In this document: positions 33,061 through 41,542 of the stretch, piece after piece
Layout of the letters: each line of letters begins with the position of its first letter
Numbering within the stretch: position 1 is the stretch's first letter
Origin: Rhineura floridana
Taxonomy: Eukaryota; Chordata; Lepidosauria; Squamata; Rhineuridae
DNA: 64,000 bases
Assembly: GCF_030035675.1 (NCBI RefSeq)
Contig: NC_084486.1
Location: forward strand, 95,005,527-95,069,526
Direction of reading: 5' to 3'
Notes under the pieces: generated by a model
Databases searched by the model: none
What the model saw: only the letters and a program-made list of their open reading frames with translations
Told to the model about the DNA's origin: nothing
Program-made: the position numbers and the translations under genes

Positions 33061-33320
33061 AGGTGTCCCCACACTTATAGTGCGAGTCGTTTCCGACTCT
33101 TAGGGTGACGTCTTGCAATGTTTAGTAGGCATATATATGGGGTGGGATTGCCAGTTCCTTCCCCGGCCTTTCTTTACTCCCCAGCATATGCTGGGTATTC
33201 ATTTTACCGACCACGGATGGATGGAAGGCTGAGTGGACCTCGACCCCTTTTACTGGAGATTCGACTTCCTCCTTCTGTTGGAATCGAACTCCGGACGTGA
33301 GCAGAGCTTTGGCTGCTTGT
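33061..33320 (-). mobile_element. Sauria-type SINE (tRNA head, BovB-like tail)
   Basis: The minus strand begins with a B-box-bearing head (GGAGTTCGATTCC) and continues with the hallmark body GTCCACTCAGCCTTCCATCC and GGTCGGTAAAATGAATACCC. A tail with GACGTCACCCTAAGAGTCGG follows, then the BovB-like end. The body and tail match Sauria SINEs, which BovB LINEs mobilise in squamates. Confidence 0.8.
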
Positions 33321-33380
33321 TATCCCTTATTATATCTGAAGAGGCTCACACAGCTTTAGACTTAGCTCATATTGACAAAT

Positions 33381-33592
33381 AAGAACATAAGAAGAACTTC
33401 CTGGATCAGGCCAAAGGCCCATCTAGTTCAGCATCCTGTTCTCACAGTGGCTAACCAGATGCCTACAGTGTAAGAAGCCCAAAGGTAGTACCTGAATGCA
33501 ACAGCCCTCTCCCTACTTATGATTCCCAGCAACTGCCATTCAGGGACTTATTGCTTCTGACAGTGAAGGTAAAATATCTAAGAACTCCTGCC
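33381..33592 (-). mobile_element. CR1 3' end fragment
   Basis: It contains ataagaacataagaagaac, cctggatcaggccaaaggcc and catcctgttctcacagtggc, the CR1 3' UTR in antisense with its octamer tail. Confidence 0.85.
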
Positions 33593-33696
33593 TTATCTCG
33601 ACACAGAGTGATATCCCTAACATATAACTTCTAGTAACTATTATATTTATTTAATTATTACAATTACTTATATCCTGTATTTCAGGATAAAAATCA

Positions 33697-33742
33697 TTCC
33701 TTTGGCCTGATCCAGCTGTCTCATGTTCTTATGTTCTTAAGA
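33697..33742 (+). mobile_element. CR1 extreme 3' end, opposite orientation
   Basis: It has ttggcctgatccagctg and then tcatgttcttatgttctta, the last 45 bp of a CR1, inverted relative to the fragment at 33381. Confidence 0.7.
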
Positions 33743-34872
33743 GGTGTCCATCCTGCCCCCTCTTTCCCCTGGAATCCTTCCCACAGGGCACTTGGATAAT
33801 TTGCTCCCTATTTCTGGAGCACTAAACTGGCAGTGGTCATGTCAGCTCAAACATTTGGGGCAAAAGTTTAGGGCCATCAGCCCTGGCCCCAGCGGACATC
33901 CAAGTTGGGCACTGGCCAAGGGCCTCTGCAGCCCAGAAGGGCCCCTCCTTAGCCTGGGAGGGGGGAGCTCCCACTCTGCGATCTGTGCTGGCATCAGGTC
34001 ATGGGGCGAATCTTGCTTAATGATCCAATGCTGCCACATATCATGGAATGGGACCTGCACCTTCCCAGGCAAAGAGATCTTAAATAGGTTCACCCGCCCC
34101 ATCTTCCGTGATGGCAGGCATGCACACACAGTGCAGTAGCATGCTGATGCAGTGACTCAGGAGGTGGGGTAGGCAGGCCTATTGAAACCCGTACCACCTA
34201 CATCGGGAGAGGGTGTTGGGGAGCATGGCGAGCCAGGCCTGGGGCAGTTTGGTGCTCTAGGGCCCAATCATGGTTGGTGCTTGCCCTGAGGGCCACACTC
34301 AGGATAATGAGCAGGAGGACCTGTAAATGCAGCAAGGTTGGCTTATTATATTTTGAAGTTGGTGAAATACTGCACATTGCAGTCTAAAGAGCCTCCTCCT
34401 GCCCTGCCTGTTAAACCTATTGATTCTGGAGTCTAAATTTACCTTACTGCACCACTGGCCCCTGGGGATCTCAAACCAGAGACTCAGTCACTGGGGCCCA
34501 AGCTCCTTACTCTCTGCATCACTAGGCCAGCTCACAAACAGAGGACCCAGATGGAGTGAACTCTGCAGGACCATAGCACCACCACGGTAGCAGGCTAGAG
34601 GGTGAACTGCCGCTTTCAGCCCAGCAGAAACCAAGTGATCTGAAGAACTGATAGAATCCCATCTGGCTTTATCAAATTGCTGACACCAGCCTGGTTCTGA
34701 GAAAGTTGCCATACTGTGTAGGCTGAGCTGCTCATAAAATGGCTCAAGATCTGCCAGATGTTCCACTGAACCTTCACAGCTTGCCTGACTGCCTGTCCAC
34801 CCTAGGTTGTCTGCCCTGCATAAACTGACATGAAAGAACAATTATATTTTCACAGCCTAATAATTTATTTAT
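33743..34872. other. GC-richer intergenic stretch, no recognised genes
   Basis: Frames at 33744-34139 (+) and 34488-34841 (-) show no known motif. Several patches resemble the insertion at 32248-32590, so much of this is probably unclassified repeat. Confidence 0.4.
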
Positions 34873-34966
34873 TATTTTAGCATGTCTGTCCTGCCCTTCT
34901 AGTACCTATGTGCACTTAGGGCAGCTCACAACAATTTGAAATCAGAGTGTGGTTTTAAATCACACT

Positions 34967-35412
34967 AGTGTGGTGTAGTGATAAGAGTGTTGGACCAGGA
35001 CCTGGGAAACCAGGTTTCGAGTCCCACTCAGCCATGAAGCTCACTTCACTGGGTGACCCTGGGCCACTTACTGTATCTCAGCCTAATCTGAAAAGGAAAT
35101 AGACTGCCTTCAAGTTGATCCCGACTTATGGCAACCCTACGAATAGGGTTTTCGTGGTAAGCAGTATTCAGAGGGGATTTACCATTGCCTCCCTCTGAGG
35201 CTGAGAGGCAGTGCTTGGCCCAGGGTCACCCAGTAAGCTTCATGGCTGTGTAGGGATTCGAACCCTGGTCTCTCAGGTCATAGTCCACCACCTTAACCAC
35301 TACACCACACTGGCCTAATCTACGTCTCCAGATTGTTGGGAGGATTAAATGGAGAGGAGACACACGTACACCAACTTGAGCTGCTTGGAAGAAAGCTGGG
35401 ATATAACAACAA
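34967..35412 (+). mobile_element. tRNA-derived MIR/CORE-like SINE, split by a second SINE
   Basis: The 5' half (34967-35089) has A box tggtgtagtgataagagtg and B box ggtttcgagtccc. The 3' half (35313-35412) continues cctaatctacgtctcc to ggaagaaagctgggatat and then (AAC)n. The interruption is a minus-strand SINE flanked by gcctaatct. Confidence 0.75.
35090..35312 (-). mobile_element. tRNA-derived SINE, family S2 (short form), nested
   Basis: The minus strand shows A box tggtgtagtggttaaggtgg and a perfect B box GGTTCGAATCC. It ends with the BovB-related tail ccataagtcgggatcaactt. The 9-bp duplication gcctaatct lies at 35081-35089 and 35313-35321, so it inserted into the older SINE. Confidence 0.85.
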
Positions 35413-35688
35413 CAACAACAATAATTCCAATTAAAATACAATAAAGAGGCTGAAATCTCAGAAAAAAACAAAACCTTTACATCATAAGAACATAAGAAGA
35501 GCCTGCTGGATCAGGCCAGTGGCCCATCTAGTCCAGCATCCTGTTCTCACAGTGGCCAACCAGGTGCCTGGGGGAAGCCCGCAAGCAGGACCCGAGTGCA
35601 AGAACACTCTCCCCTCCTGAGGCTTCCAGCAACTGGTTTTCAGAAGCATGCTGCCTCTGACTAGGGTGGCAGAGCACAGCCATCACAG

Positions 35689-35883
35689 CTAGTAGCCATT
35701 GATAGCCCTGTCCTCCATGAATTTGTCTAATCTTCTTTTAAAGCCATCCAAGCTGGTGGCCATTACTGCATCTTGTGGGAGCAAATTCCATAGTTTAACT
35801 ATGCGCTGAGTAAAGAAGTACTTCCTTTTGTCTGTCCTGAATCTTCCAACATTCAGCTTCTTTGAATGTCCACGAGTTCTAGT
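35689..35883 (-). CDS. CR1 ORF2 C-terminal segment, separated by the insertion
   Basis: The frame continues from the target site through HSKKLNVGRF, QRIVKLWNLLPQDAVMAT and LDKFMEDRAINGY to TAG at 35689-35691, matching CR1 C-termini elsewhere in this window (13396-13480). No other break is seen. Confidence 0.85.
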   Translation of the reverse strand, partial: TRTRGHSKKLNVGRFRTDKRKYFFTQRIVKLWNLLPQDAVMATSLDGFKRRLDKFMEDRAINGY

Positions 35884-37809
35884 ATTTTTTTTTACAATAA
35901 TTTTTATTCAAATTTTCATAAAACATACAAAACAAAATCATAAAACATTCAAAGACAAAAAACAAAACAAAACAAAAATGATTAAACAAAAAAATAAAAT
36001 GTTGACTTCCCATTTGTCGCAGATCAAATCAGTTATAGGTCTACAATATATAACAATCCTGTCTCTTAAATTATATTATAAAATCACTTTCCTCCAGTAG
36101 TTATCTTAATTAATCATCAAATCTCATAAACATTACTTTATTCTTTCCACAAAAAGTCAAAGAGAGGTTTCAATTCTTTAAGAAATATATCTATCAATTT
36201 TTCTCCAAATAAACATGTCGATTAATCCATCTCGTTAATAATAATAATAATCTTATTGTCATAACCATAATCCAAATAAACATATCGATTAATCCATCTC
36301 ATCAAAATCTGTTAAGTCCAATAATTTCAATAGCCATTATTCCATTATCCATATTAATTCCATCTTCCATCTTCAATAGTCCTGTTAAGTCCAGTAATTT
36401 CAGTGTCCAATCTTCCATTATCAGTATTCCATAATAATCTTGCTGTCATAGCCATAGTCATATAATAAGAGTCTGATGGGAATTTCCTCTATCCCAAATA
36501 TTTTCTTGCCATCAATTCTGAATAAGTTGCTGAAATATTGTTGTAAAGTCATATCTCTGTTCTTCTTTTTTACAAAATGCACTGGCTCATCTCTTGAGAG
36601 TTTTTCCATTGTCACATGGCTGCAGTTAATTCCATAGATTTTCTCTATATCAAGCTCCATCACGTCATTCCAGTACAGAAGATTATCCAAGCCATTGATA
36701 ACTTTATCTCTAATATCTTCATTAATTTCTTCAGAGATAACGTTAAATTCCAAACAGTAGATTTTATTTCTAATATCCATAAACTCCAGATCTTTTTCCA
36801 ATTCCACATTTGTTCCAATCTCCAAGGCTTGTATCTTCCCTTTATTTTTTCTTTTCTCATCTCTGATCTCATTCTCCTCTCTCACAGGATCCCCTATTTC
36901 TTTAAGCTCCTGCGTCATTTTGCTCAGTTCAATTTTCAGCTCCTTACTGCCCTGTCGCAGGGTTTGTTTCGTTATCTCAATCTCATCCATTATTTTCTGA
37001 AACATAATTACTTCCAGATTCTCAGCCACTTTCTTGATTGCCATTTTTAAAACCACGAAAACAAAACAAAACAAAAATAAAGAAGAACCACTTCTTATTT
37101 CAGCAACAATTGGGTTAATATTCCAGGCTTGATGACATCACAGTATAAACAGAGCAGCCTGCCTTATCTCTCTATGTTCAAGAATACAAAACAAATTTAG
37201 TTCCCAGCATCAAAACAGTTAGTGGCGTCGTGAAGAAGCAGATTCGTCAAAATAAAATAGACCAAAAAGAGAATAGTCCCAGACAATATAATGTTCCTCG
37301 GAATAGAAATCCCTCTTCTGTTTATATCTTTAGAATGCACTTCCAGGACAGCTTTTTGCAATAGAAACAGAGATAAGCTGTTAATTTCGTGAATAACAGA
37401 GAAGAGTTATAGCTCACCCAGAAGTTCTTTAAAGCTGATTCATTTGACAAATCTCTTTTTGCTGCAACAATTTAAACCAAGTAAAAAAAAATAATAGAAA
37501 GAAGGGTGCTTGCCTGTTAGTCCGTTTTCTCTTTGAAGAAAAGATAATCGTATCGCATTAATCAGATAGAGCTTGTTCGGAAGTCCGTCCGGCATTGCTG
37601 GCTGGACCTTTTCTCATAAATTAATGAAATCCAGTCCTCCCAACAAAAACAGGCTTGTGAGGTTGATCTCCACGTTTCTCCCTGCCCGGGAGAAATTTCA
37701 TCAGTCAAAAAAAAAATGTTCTGACTGATTTATATCTGAATAAGCTTCTTTTGAGGCGGGAGCCCGTCTCAAAAGCAGGCACAAGCAAAGTCACCCTTCC
37801 CGGAAGTCC
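35884..37809 (-). mobile_element. ORF1-only L1-like element (HAL1-like), full-length insertion with 14-bp TSD
   Basis: It is flanked by perfect ccacgagttctagt at 35870-35883 and 37810-37823, and inserted in the CR1 ORF2. On the minus strand it has a GC-rich 5' start (ggacttccgggaagggtgac), a 5' UTR of about 765 nt, one ORF (37044-36421) and a 3' UTR of about 537 nt ending in a short A run. No endonuclease or reverse transcriptase is present. The 3' UTR carries an internal direct repeat (gattaatccatctc at about 36221 and 36287). Such half-L1 elements need the machinery of an intact L1. It is younger than the CR1 it interrupts. Confidence 0.85.
36421..37044 (-). CDS. L1-like ORF1 protein (207 aa)
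   Basis: The start is taken at the ATG at 37044 (MAIKKVAENLEV); frames further upstream lack an ATG. Residues about 10-85 are highly charged with heptad-like spacing, as in the ORF1 coiled coil (KQTLRQGSKELKIELSKM). Residues about 90-150 resemble the RNA-recognition domain. The C-terminal part (HFVKKKNRDMTLQQYF, then IPIRLLLYDYGYD) parallels the L1 C-terminal domain, whose members carry a PIRL motif. At 207 residues it is shorter than typical L1 ORF1p. Inferred role: RNA binding and trimerisation. The frame is intact. Confidence 0.75.
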   Translation of the reverse strand: MAIKKVAENLEVIMFQKIMDEIEITKQTLRQGSKELKIELSKMTQELKEIGDPVREENEIRDEKRKNKGKIQALEIGTNVELEKDLEFMDIRNKIYCLEFNVISEEINEDIRDKVINGLDNLLYWNDVMELDIEKIYGINCSHVTMEKLSRDEPVHFVKKKNRDMTLQQYFSNLFRIDGKKIFGIEEIPIRLLLYDYGYDSKIIMEY

Positions 37810-40520
37810 CCACGAGTTCTAGTCTTATGAGAGAGGGAGAAGAACTTTTCTCTATCCACTTTCTCAATGCCATGCATAATTTTATACACTTCTATCATGT
37901 CTCCTCTGACCCTCCTTTTCTCTAAACTAAAAAGCCCCAAATGCTGCAACCTTTCCTCGTAAGGGAGTCGCTCCATCCCCTTGATCATTCTGGTTGCCCT
38001 CTTCTGAACCTTTTCCAACTCTATAATATCCTTTTTGAGATGAGGTGACCAGAACTGTACACAGTATTCCAAATGCGGCCGCACCATAGATTTATACAAC
38101 GGCATTATGATATCGGCTGTTTTATTTTCAATACCTTTCCTAATTATTGCTAGCATGGAATTTGCCTTTTTCACAGCTGCCGCACACTGGGTCGACATTT
38201 TCATCGTGCTGTCCACTACAACCCCGAGGTCTCTCTCCTGGTCGGTCACCGCCAGTTCAGACCCCATGAGCGTATATGTGAAATTCAGATTTTTTGCTCC
38301 AATATGCATAATTTTACACTTGTTTATATTGAATTGCATTTGCCATTTTTCCGCCCATTCACTCAGTTTGGAGAGATCTTTTTGGAGCTCTTCGCAATCC
38401 CTTTTTGTTTTAACAACCCTGAACAATTTAGTGTCATCAGCAAACTTGGCCACTTCACTGCTCACTCCTAATTCTAGCTCATTAATGAACAAGTTGAAAA
38501 GTACAGGTCCCAATACCGATCCTTGAGGGACTCCACTTTCTACAGCCCTCCATTGGGAGAACTGTCCGTTTATTCCTACTCTCTGCTTTCTGCTTCTTAA
38601 CCAATCCCTTATCCACAAGAGGACCTCTCCTCTTATTCCATGACTGCTAAGCTTCCTCAGAAGCCTTTGGTGAGGTACCTTGTCAAACGCTTTTTGAAAG
38701 TCTAAGTACACTATGTCCACTGGATCACCTCTATCTATATGCTTGTTGACACTCTCAAAGAATTCTAATAGGTTACTGAGACAGGACTTTCCCTTGCAGA
38801 AGCCATGCTGCCTCTGCTTCAGCAAGGCTTGTTCTTCTATGTGCTTAGTTAATCTAGCTTTAATAATACTTTCTACCAGTTTTCCAGGGACAGAAGTTAA
38901 GCTAACTGGCCTGTAATTTCCGGGATCCCCTCTGAATCCCTTTTTGAAGATTGGCGTTACATTTGCCACTTTCCAGTCCTCAGGCACGGAGGAGGACCCA
39001 AGGGACAAGTTACATATTTTAGTTAGCAGATCAGCAATTTCACCTTTGAGTTCTTTGAGAACTCTCGGGTGGATGCCATCCGGGCCCGGTGATTTGTCAG
39101 TTTTTATATTGTCCATTAAGCTTAGAACTTCCTCTCTCGTTACCACTGTTTGTCTCAGTTCCTCAGAATCCCTTCCTGCAAATGTTAGTTCAGGTTCAGG
39201 CGTCTGCCCTATATCTTCCACTGTGAAGACAGATGCAAAGAATTCATTTAGCTTCTCTGCAATCTCCTTATCATTCTTTAGTACACCTTTGACTCCCTTA
39301 TCATCCAAGGGTCCAATCGTCTCCCTAGATGGTCTCCTGCTTTGAATGTATTTATAGAATTTTTTGTTGTTGGTTTTTATGTTCTTAGCAATGTGCTCCT
39401 CAAATTCTTTTTTAGCATCCCTTATTGTCTTCTTGCATTTCTTTTGCCAGAGTTTGTGTTCTTTTTTATTTTCTTCATTCGGACAAGACTTCCATTTTTT
39501 GAAGGAAGACTTTTTGCCTCTAAGAGCTTCCTTGACTTTGCTCGTTAACCATGCTGGCATCTTCTTGGCCCTGGCGGTACCTTTTCTGATCTGCGGTATG
39601 CACTCCAGTTGAGCTTCTAATATAGTGTTTTTAAACAACTTCCAAGCATTTTCGAGTGATGTGACCCTCTGGACTTTGTTTTTCAGCTTTCTTTTTACCA
39701 ATCCCCTCATTTTTGTGAAGTTTCCTCTTTTGAAGTCAAATGTGACCGTGTTGGATTTTCTTGGCAATTGGCCAGTTACATGTATGTTTAATTTAATAGC
39801 ACTGTGGTCACTGCTCCCAATCGGTTCAACAACACTTACATCTCGCACCAGGTCCTGGTCCCCACTGAGGATTAAGTCCAGGGTTGCCGTCCCTCTGGTC
39901 GGTTCCATGACCAACTGGTCTAGGGAATAGTCATTTAGAATATCTAGAAACTTTGCTTCTTTGTCATGACTGGAACACATATGCGGCCAGTCTATGTCCG
40001 GGTAGTTGAAGTCACCCATTACTACCACATTTCCTAGTTTGGATGCTTCCTCAATTTCATATCTCATCTCAAGGTCTCCCTGAGCATTTTGATCAGGGGG
40101 ACGATAGATCGTTCCCAGTATTAAGTCCCTCCTGGGGCATGGTATCACCACCCACAACGATTCTGTGGAGGAGTCTGCCTCTTTTGGGGTTTCGAGCTTG
40201 CTGGATTCAATGCCTTCTTTCACGTATAGAGCGACTCCGCCACCAATACGTCCTTCCCTGTCCTTCCGATATAGTTTATATCCAGGGATAACCGTATCCC
40301 ACTGGTTTTCTCCATTCCACCAGGTCTCCGTTATGCTCACTATATCAATGCTCTCCTCTAAGACCAAGCACTCCAGTTCTCCCATCTTGGTTCGCAGGCT
40401 CCTAGCATTAGCGTACAGGCACTTGTAAGCAGTGTCTCTCTTCAAGTGTCTTTGGCACTTGTGGTTAGGCCTGTGGTAATTTTGCTCTTCTGAATTTATA
40501 TCCTGTGCCCCTGCTCTCAC
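37791..40520 (-). CDS. CR1 ORF2: endonuclease/reverse transcriptase, 3' end displaced by insertion
   Basis: Counting from the GTG at 40520, the endonuclease spans about 36-245: NARS (N38), TETWW (E65), GDFN (D170, N172), LDLILS and SSDH (D238, H239). The reverse transcriptase spans about 470-760: LDFQKAFD (motif A, D607), GVPQGSVLGPVLFN (motif B) and FADD (motif C, D695/D696). The last residues here (after RTRG) are encoded by the inserted element. The authentic end continues at 35883-35689 in the same frame to DRAINGY and a stop. The first ATG in frame is at residue 46, inside the endonuclease, and the frame is open upstream only to 40667. Translation is therefore probably coupled to ORF1. 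Confidence 0.92.
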   Translation of the reverse strand: MRAGAQDINSEEQNYHRPNHKCQRHLKRDTAYKCLYANARSLRTKMGELECLVLEESIDIVSITETWWNGENQWDTVIPGYKLYRKDREGRIGGGVALYVKEGIESSKLETPKEADSSTESLWVVIPCPRRDLILGTIYRPPDQNAQGDLEMRYEIEEASKLGNVVVMGDFNYPDIDWPHMCSSHDKEAKFLDILNDYSLDQLVMEPTRGTATLDLILSGDQDLVRDVSVVEPIGSSDHSAIKLNIHVTGQLPRKSNTVTFDFKRGNFTKMRGLVKRKLKNKVQRVTSLENAWKLFKNTILEAQLECIPQIRKGTARAKKMPAWLTSKVKEALRGKKSSFKKWKSCPNEENKKEHKLWQKKCKKTIRDAKKEFEEHIAKNIKTNNKKFYKYIQSRRPSRETIGPLDDKGVKGVLKNDKEIAEKLNEFFASVFTVEDIGQTPEPELTFAGRDSEELRQTVVTREEVLSLMDNIKTDKSPGPDGIHPRVLKELKGEIADLLTKICNLSLGSSSVPEDWKVANVTPIFKKGFRGDPGNYRPVSLTSVPGKLVESIIKARLTKHIEEQALLKQRQHGFCKGKSCLSNLLEFFESVNKHIDRGDPVDIVYLDFQKAFDKVPHQRLLRKLSSHGIRGEVLLWIRDWLRSRKQRVGINGQFSQWRAVESGVPQGSVLGPVLFNLFINELELGVSSEVAKFADDTKLFRVVKTKRDCEELQKDLSKLSEWAEKWQMQFNINKCKIMHIGAKNLNFTYTLMGSELAVTDQERDLGVVVDSTMKMSTQCAAAVKKANSMLAIIRKGIENKTADIIMPLYKSMVRPHLEYCVQFWSPHLKKDIIELEKVQKRATRMIKGMERLPYEERLQHLGLFSLEKRRVRGDMIEVYKIMHGIEKVDREKFFSLSHKTRTRGDFREG

Positions 40521-40579
40521 AATGCCTACTTCTAGGCCTACCCCTTTTAAAATTTCATCATTTCTTTGGTTTTTATCCC

Positions 40580-40649
40580 AGGGGGGAGGTTTATTCCGAA
40601 CTGGACCTTTCTCAGCTCCTGTCGGGTTTCCCCCCTCAGTCAGTTTAAA
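40580..40649 (-). promoter_or_regulatory. Candidate -1 ribosomal frameshift signal between CR1 ORF1 and ORF2
   Basis: The heptamer T TTA AAC (40649-40643) is in ORF1 register, with the ORF1 stop TGA immediately after it (40642-40640). A slip to TTT AAA enters the ORF2 frame. After a 6-nt spacer, AGGGGGG (40636-40630) can pair with CCCCCCT (40586-40580). Inside the 43-nt loop, CCGA and TCGG can also pair. It fits the X XXY YYZ plus spacer plus stem rule for programmed -1 frameshifting. Confidence 0.65.
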
Positions 40650-41542
40650 AGCTGCTCTGCCACCTTTTTAATTTTAAGTGCCAGCAGTCTGGTTCCATTC
40701 TGGTTCAAGTGGAGCCCGTCCCTTTTGTACAGGCCTGGCTTGTCCCAAAATGTTCCCCAGTGCCTAACAAATCCAAACCCTTCCACCCGACACCATCGTC
40801 TCATCCACGCATTGAGACTGGGAAGCTGGGCCTGTCTGGCTGGTCCTGCGCGTGGAACTGGTAGCATTTCAGAGAAAGCCACCTTGGAGGTCCTGGCTTT
40901 CAGCATCCTACCTAGGAACCTAAATTTTGCTTCCAGGACCTCACGGCTGCATTTCCCCATGTCGTTGGTGCCAACGTGCACCACGACCACTGACTCCTTC
41001 CCAGCACTGTCTACCAAACTATCTAAACGACGGGCGATATCCGCAACCTTCGCACCAGGCAGGCAAAACACCTTGCGGTCTACACGCCCATCACACACCC
41101 CACTGTCTATGTTCCTAATGATCGAATCACCCACTACAAGGATCCCTCCACACCCTGGAGATATATCCTCGGAACAAGAGGATAGCTGCTCATCCCCCAA
41201 GGAATGGGTCCCTTCTAAGGGATCATTTCCCTCTTCCTCAGCTGGATGCTCTCCTTCCCCGAGACCATCGTTCTCCATGATAGCAGGAGAGCTATCATCG
41301 TTGGAGTGGGACACAGCTATAACGTCCCTGAAGGCCTCCTCCACACACCTCTCTGCCTCTCTCAGCTTTTCCAGGTCCGCCACCTTGGCCTCAAGGAAAT
41401 GAAGTCGTTCCCGGAGAGCCAGGAGCTCATTGCACCGAGAGCACACCCACGACTTCTGTCCAACCGGCAGATAGTCGTACATGCTGCAGGTGGTGCAAAA
41501 CATTGGAAAGCCCCCACACCCCTGCTGGCTTCTTACCTGCAT
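40640..41542 (-). CDS. CR1 ORF1: zinc-finger-like, coiled-coil and SGNH esterase protein (300 aa)
   Basis: Domains in order: a Cys cluster C16-x2-C19 and C34-x2-C37, probably zinc binding; a leucine-rich coiled coil at about 38-70; an acidic linker at about 80-128; and an SGNH-hydrolase domain at about 131-300. The esterase blocks are VVGDSIIR (Ser140), HVGTNDMG (191-194) and DGLHLNQNG (Asp275, His278). This is the usual organisation of CR1 ORF1, thought to bind element RNA and membranes or lipids. The frame is complete, ending EQLLN then TGA. The start codon is followed by CAGGTAAGA, which resembles a splice donor. Confidence 0.92.
   Translation of the reverse strand: MQVRSQQGCGGFPMFCTTCSMYDYLPVGQKSWVCSRCNELLALRERLHFLEAKVADLEKLREAERCVEEAFRDVIAVSHSNDDSSPAIMENDGLGEGEHPAEEEGNDPLEGTHSLGDEQLSSCSEDISPGCGGILVVGDSIIRNIDSGVCDGRVDRKVFCLPGAKVADIARRLDSLVDSAGKESVVVVHVGTNDMGKCSREVLEAKFRFLGRMLKARTSKVAFSEMLPVPRAGPARQAQLPSLNAWMRRWCRVEGFGFVRHWGTFWDKPGLYKRDGLHLNQNGTRLLALKIKKVAEQLLN

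Noticed and set aside
33744-34139. A 131-codon plus-strand frame in GC-rich DNA
   Set aside because: No motif, no splice context, and parts resemble unclassified repeats nearby.
35263-35312. A tRNA-like sequence with a perfect GGTTCGAATCC B box
   Set aside because: It is the head of a SINE. There is no acceptor-stem pairing, and the SINE body and target duplication are present.
36616-37050. A 144-codon plus-strand hydrophobic frame
   Set aside because: It is the antisense of the L1-like ORF1. The Phe/Ile richness reflects Lys/Glu/Asn codons on the other strand.
38107-40428. Several plus-strand frames of 60-139 codons
   Set aside because: They are antisense shadows of the CR1 ORF2.
40566-41402. 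A 278-codon plus-strand frame
   Set aside because: It is antisense to CR1 ORF1, which carries clear esterase motifs. The plus frame has low-complexity Ser/Pro composition and no domain.
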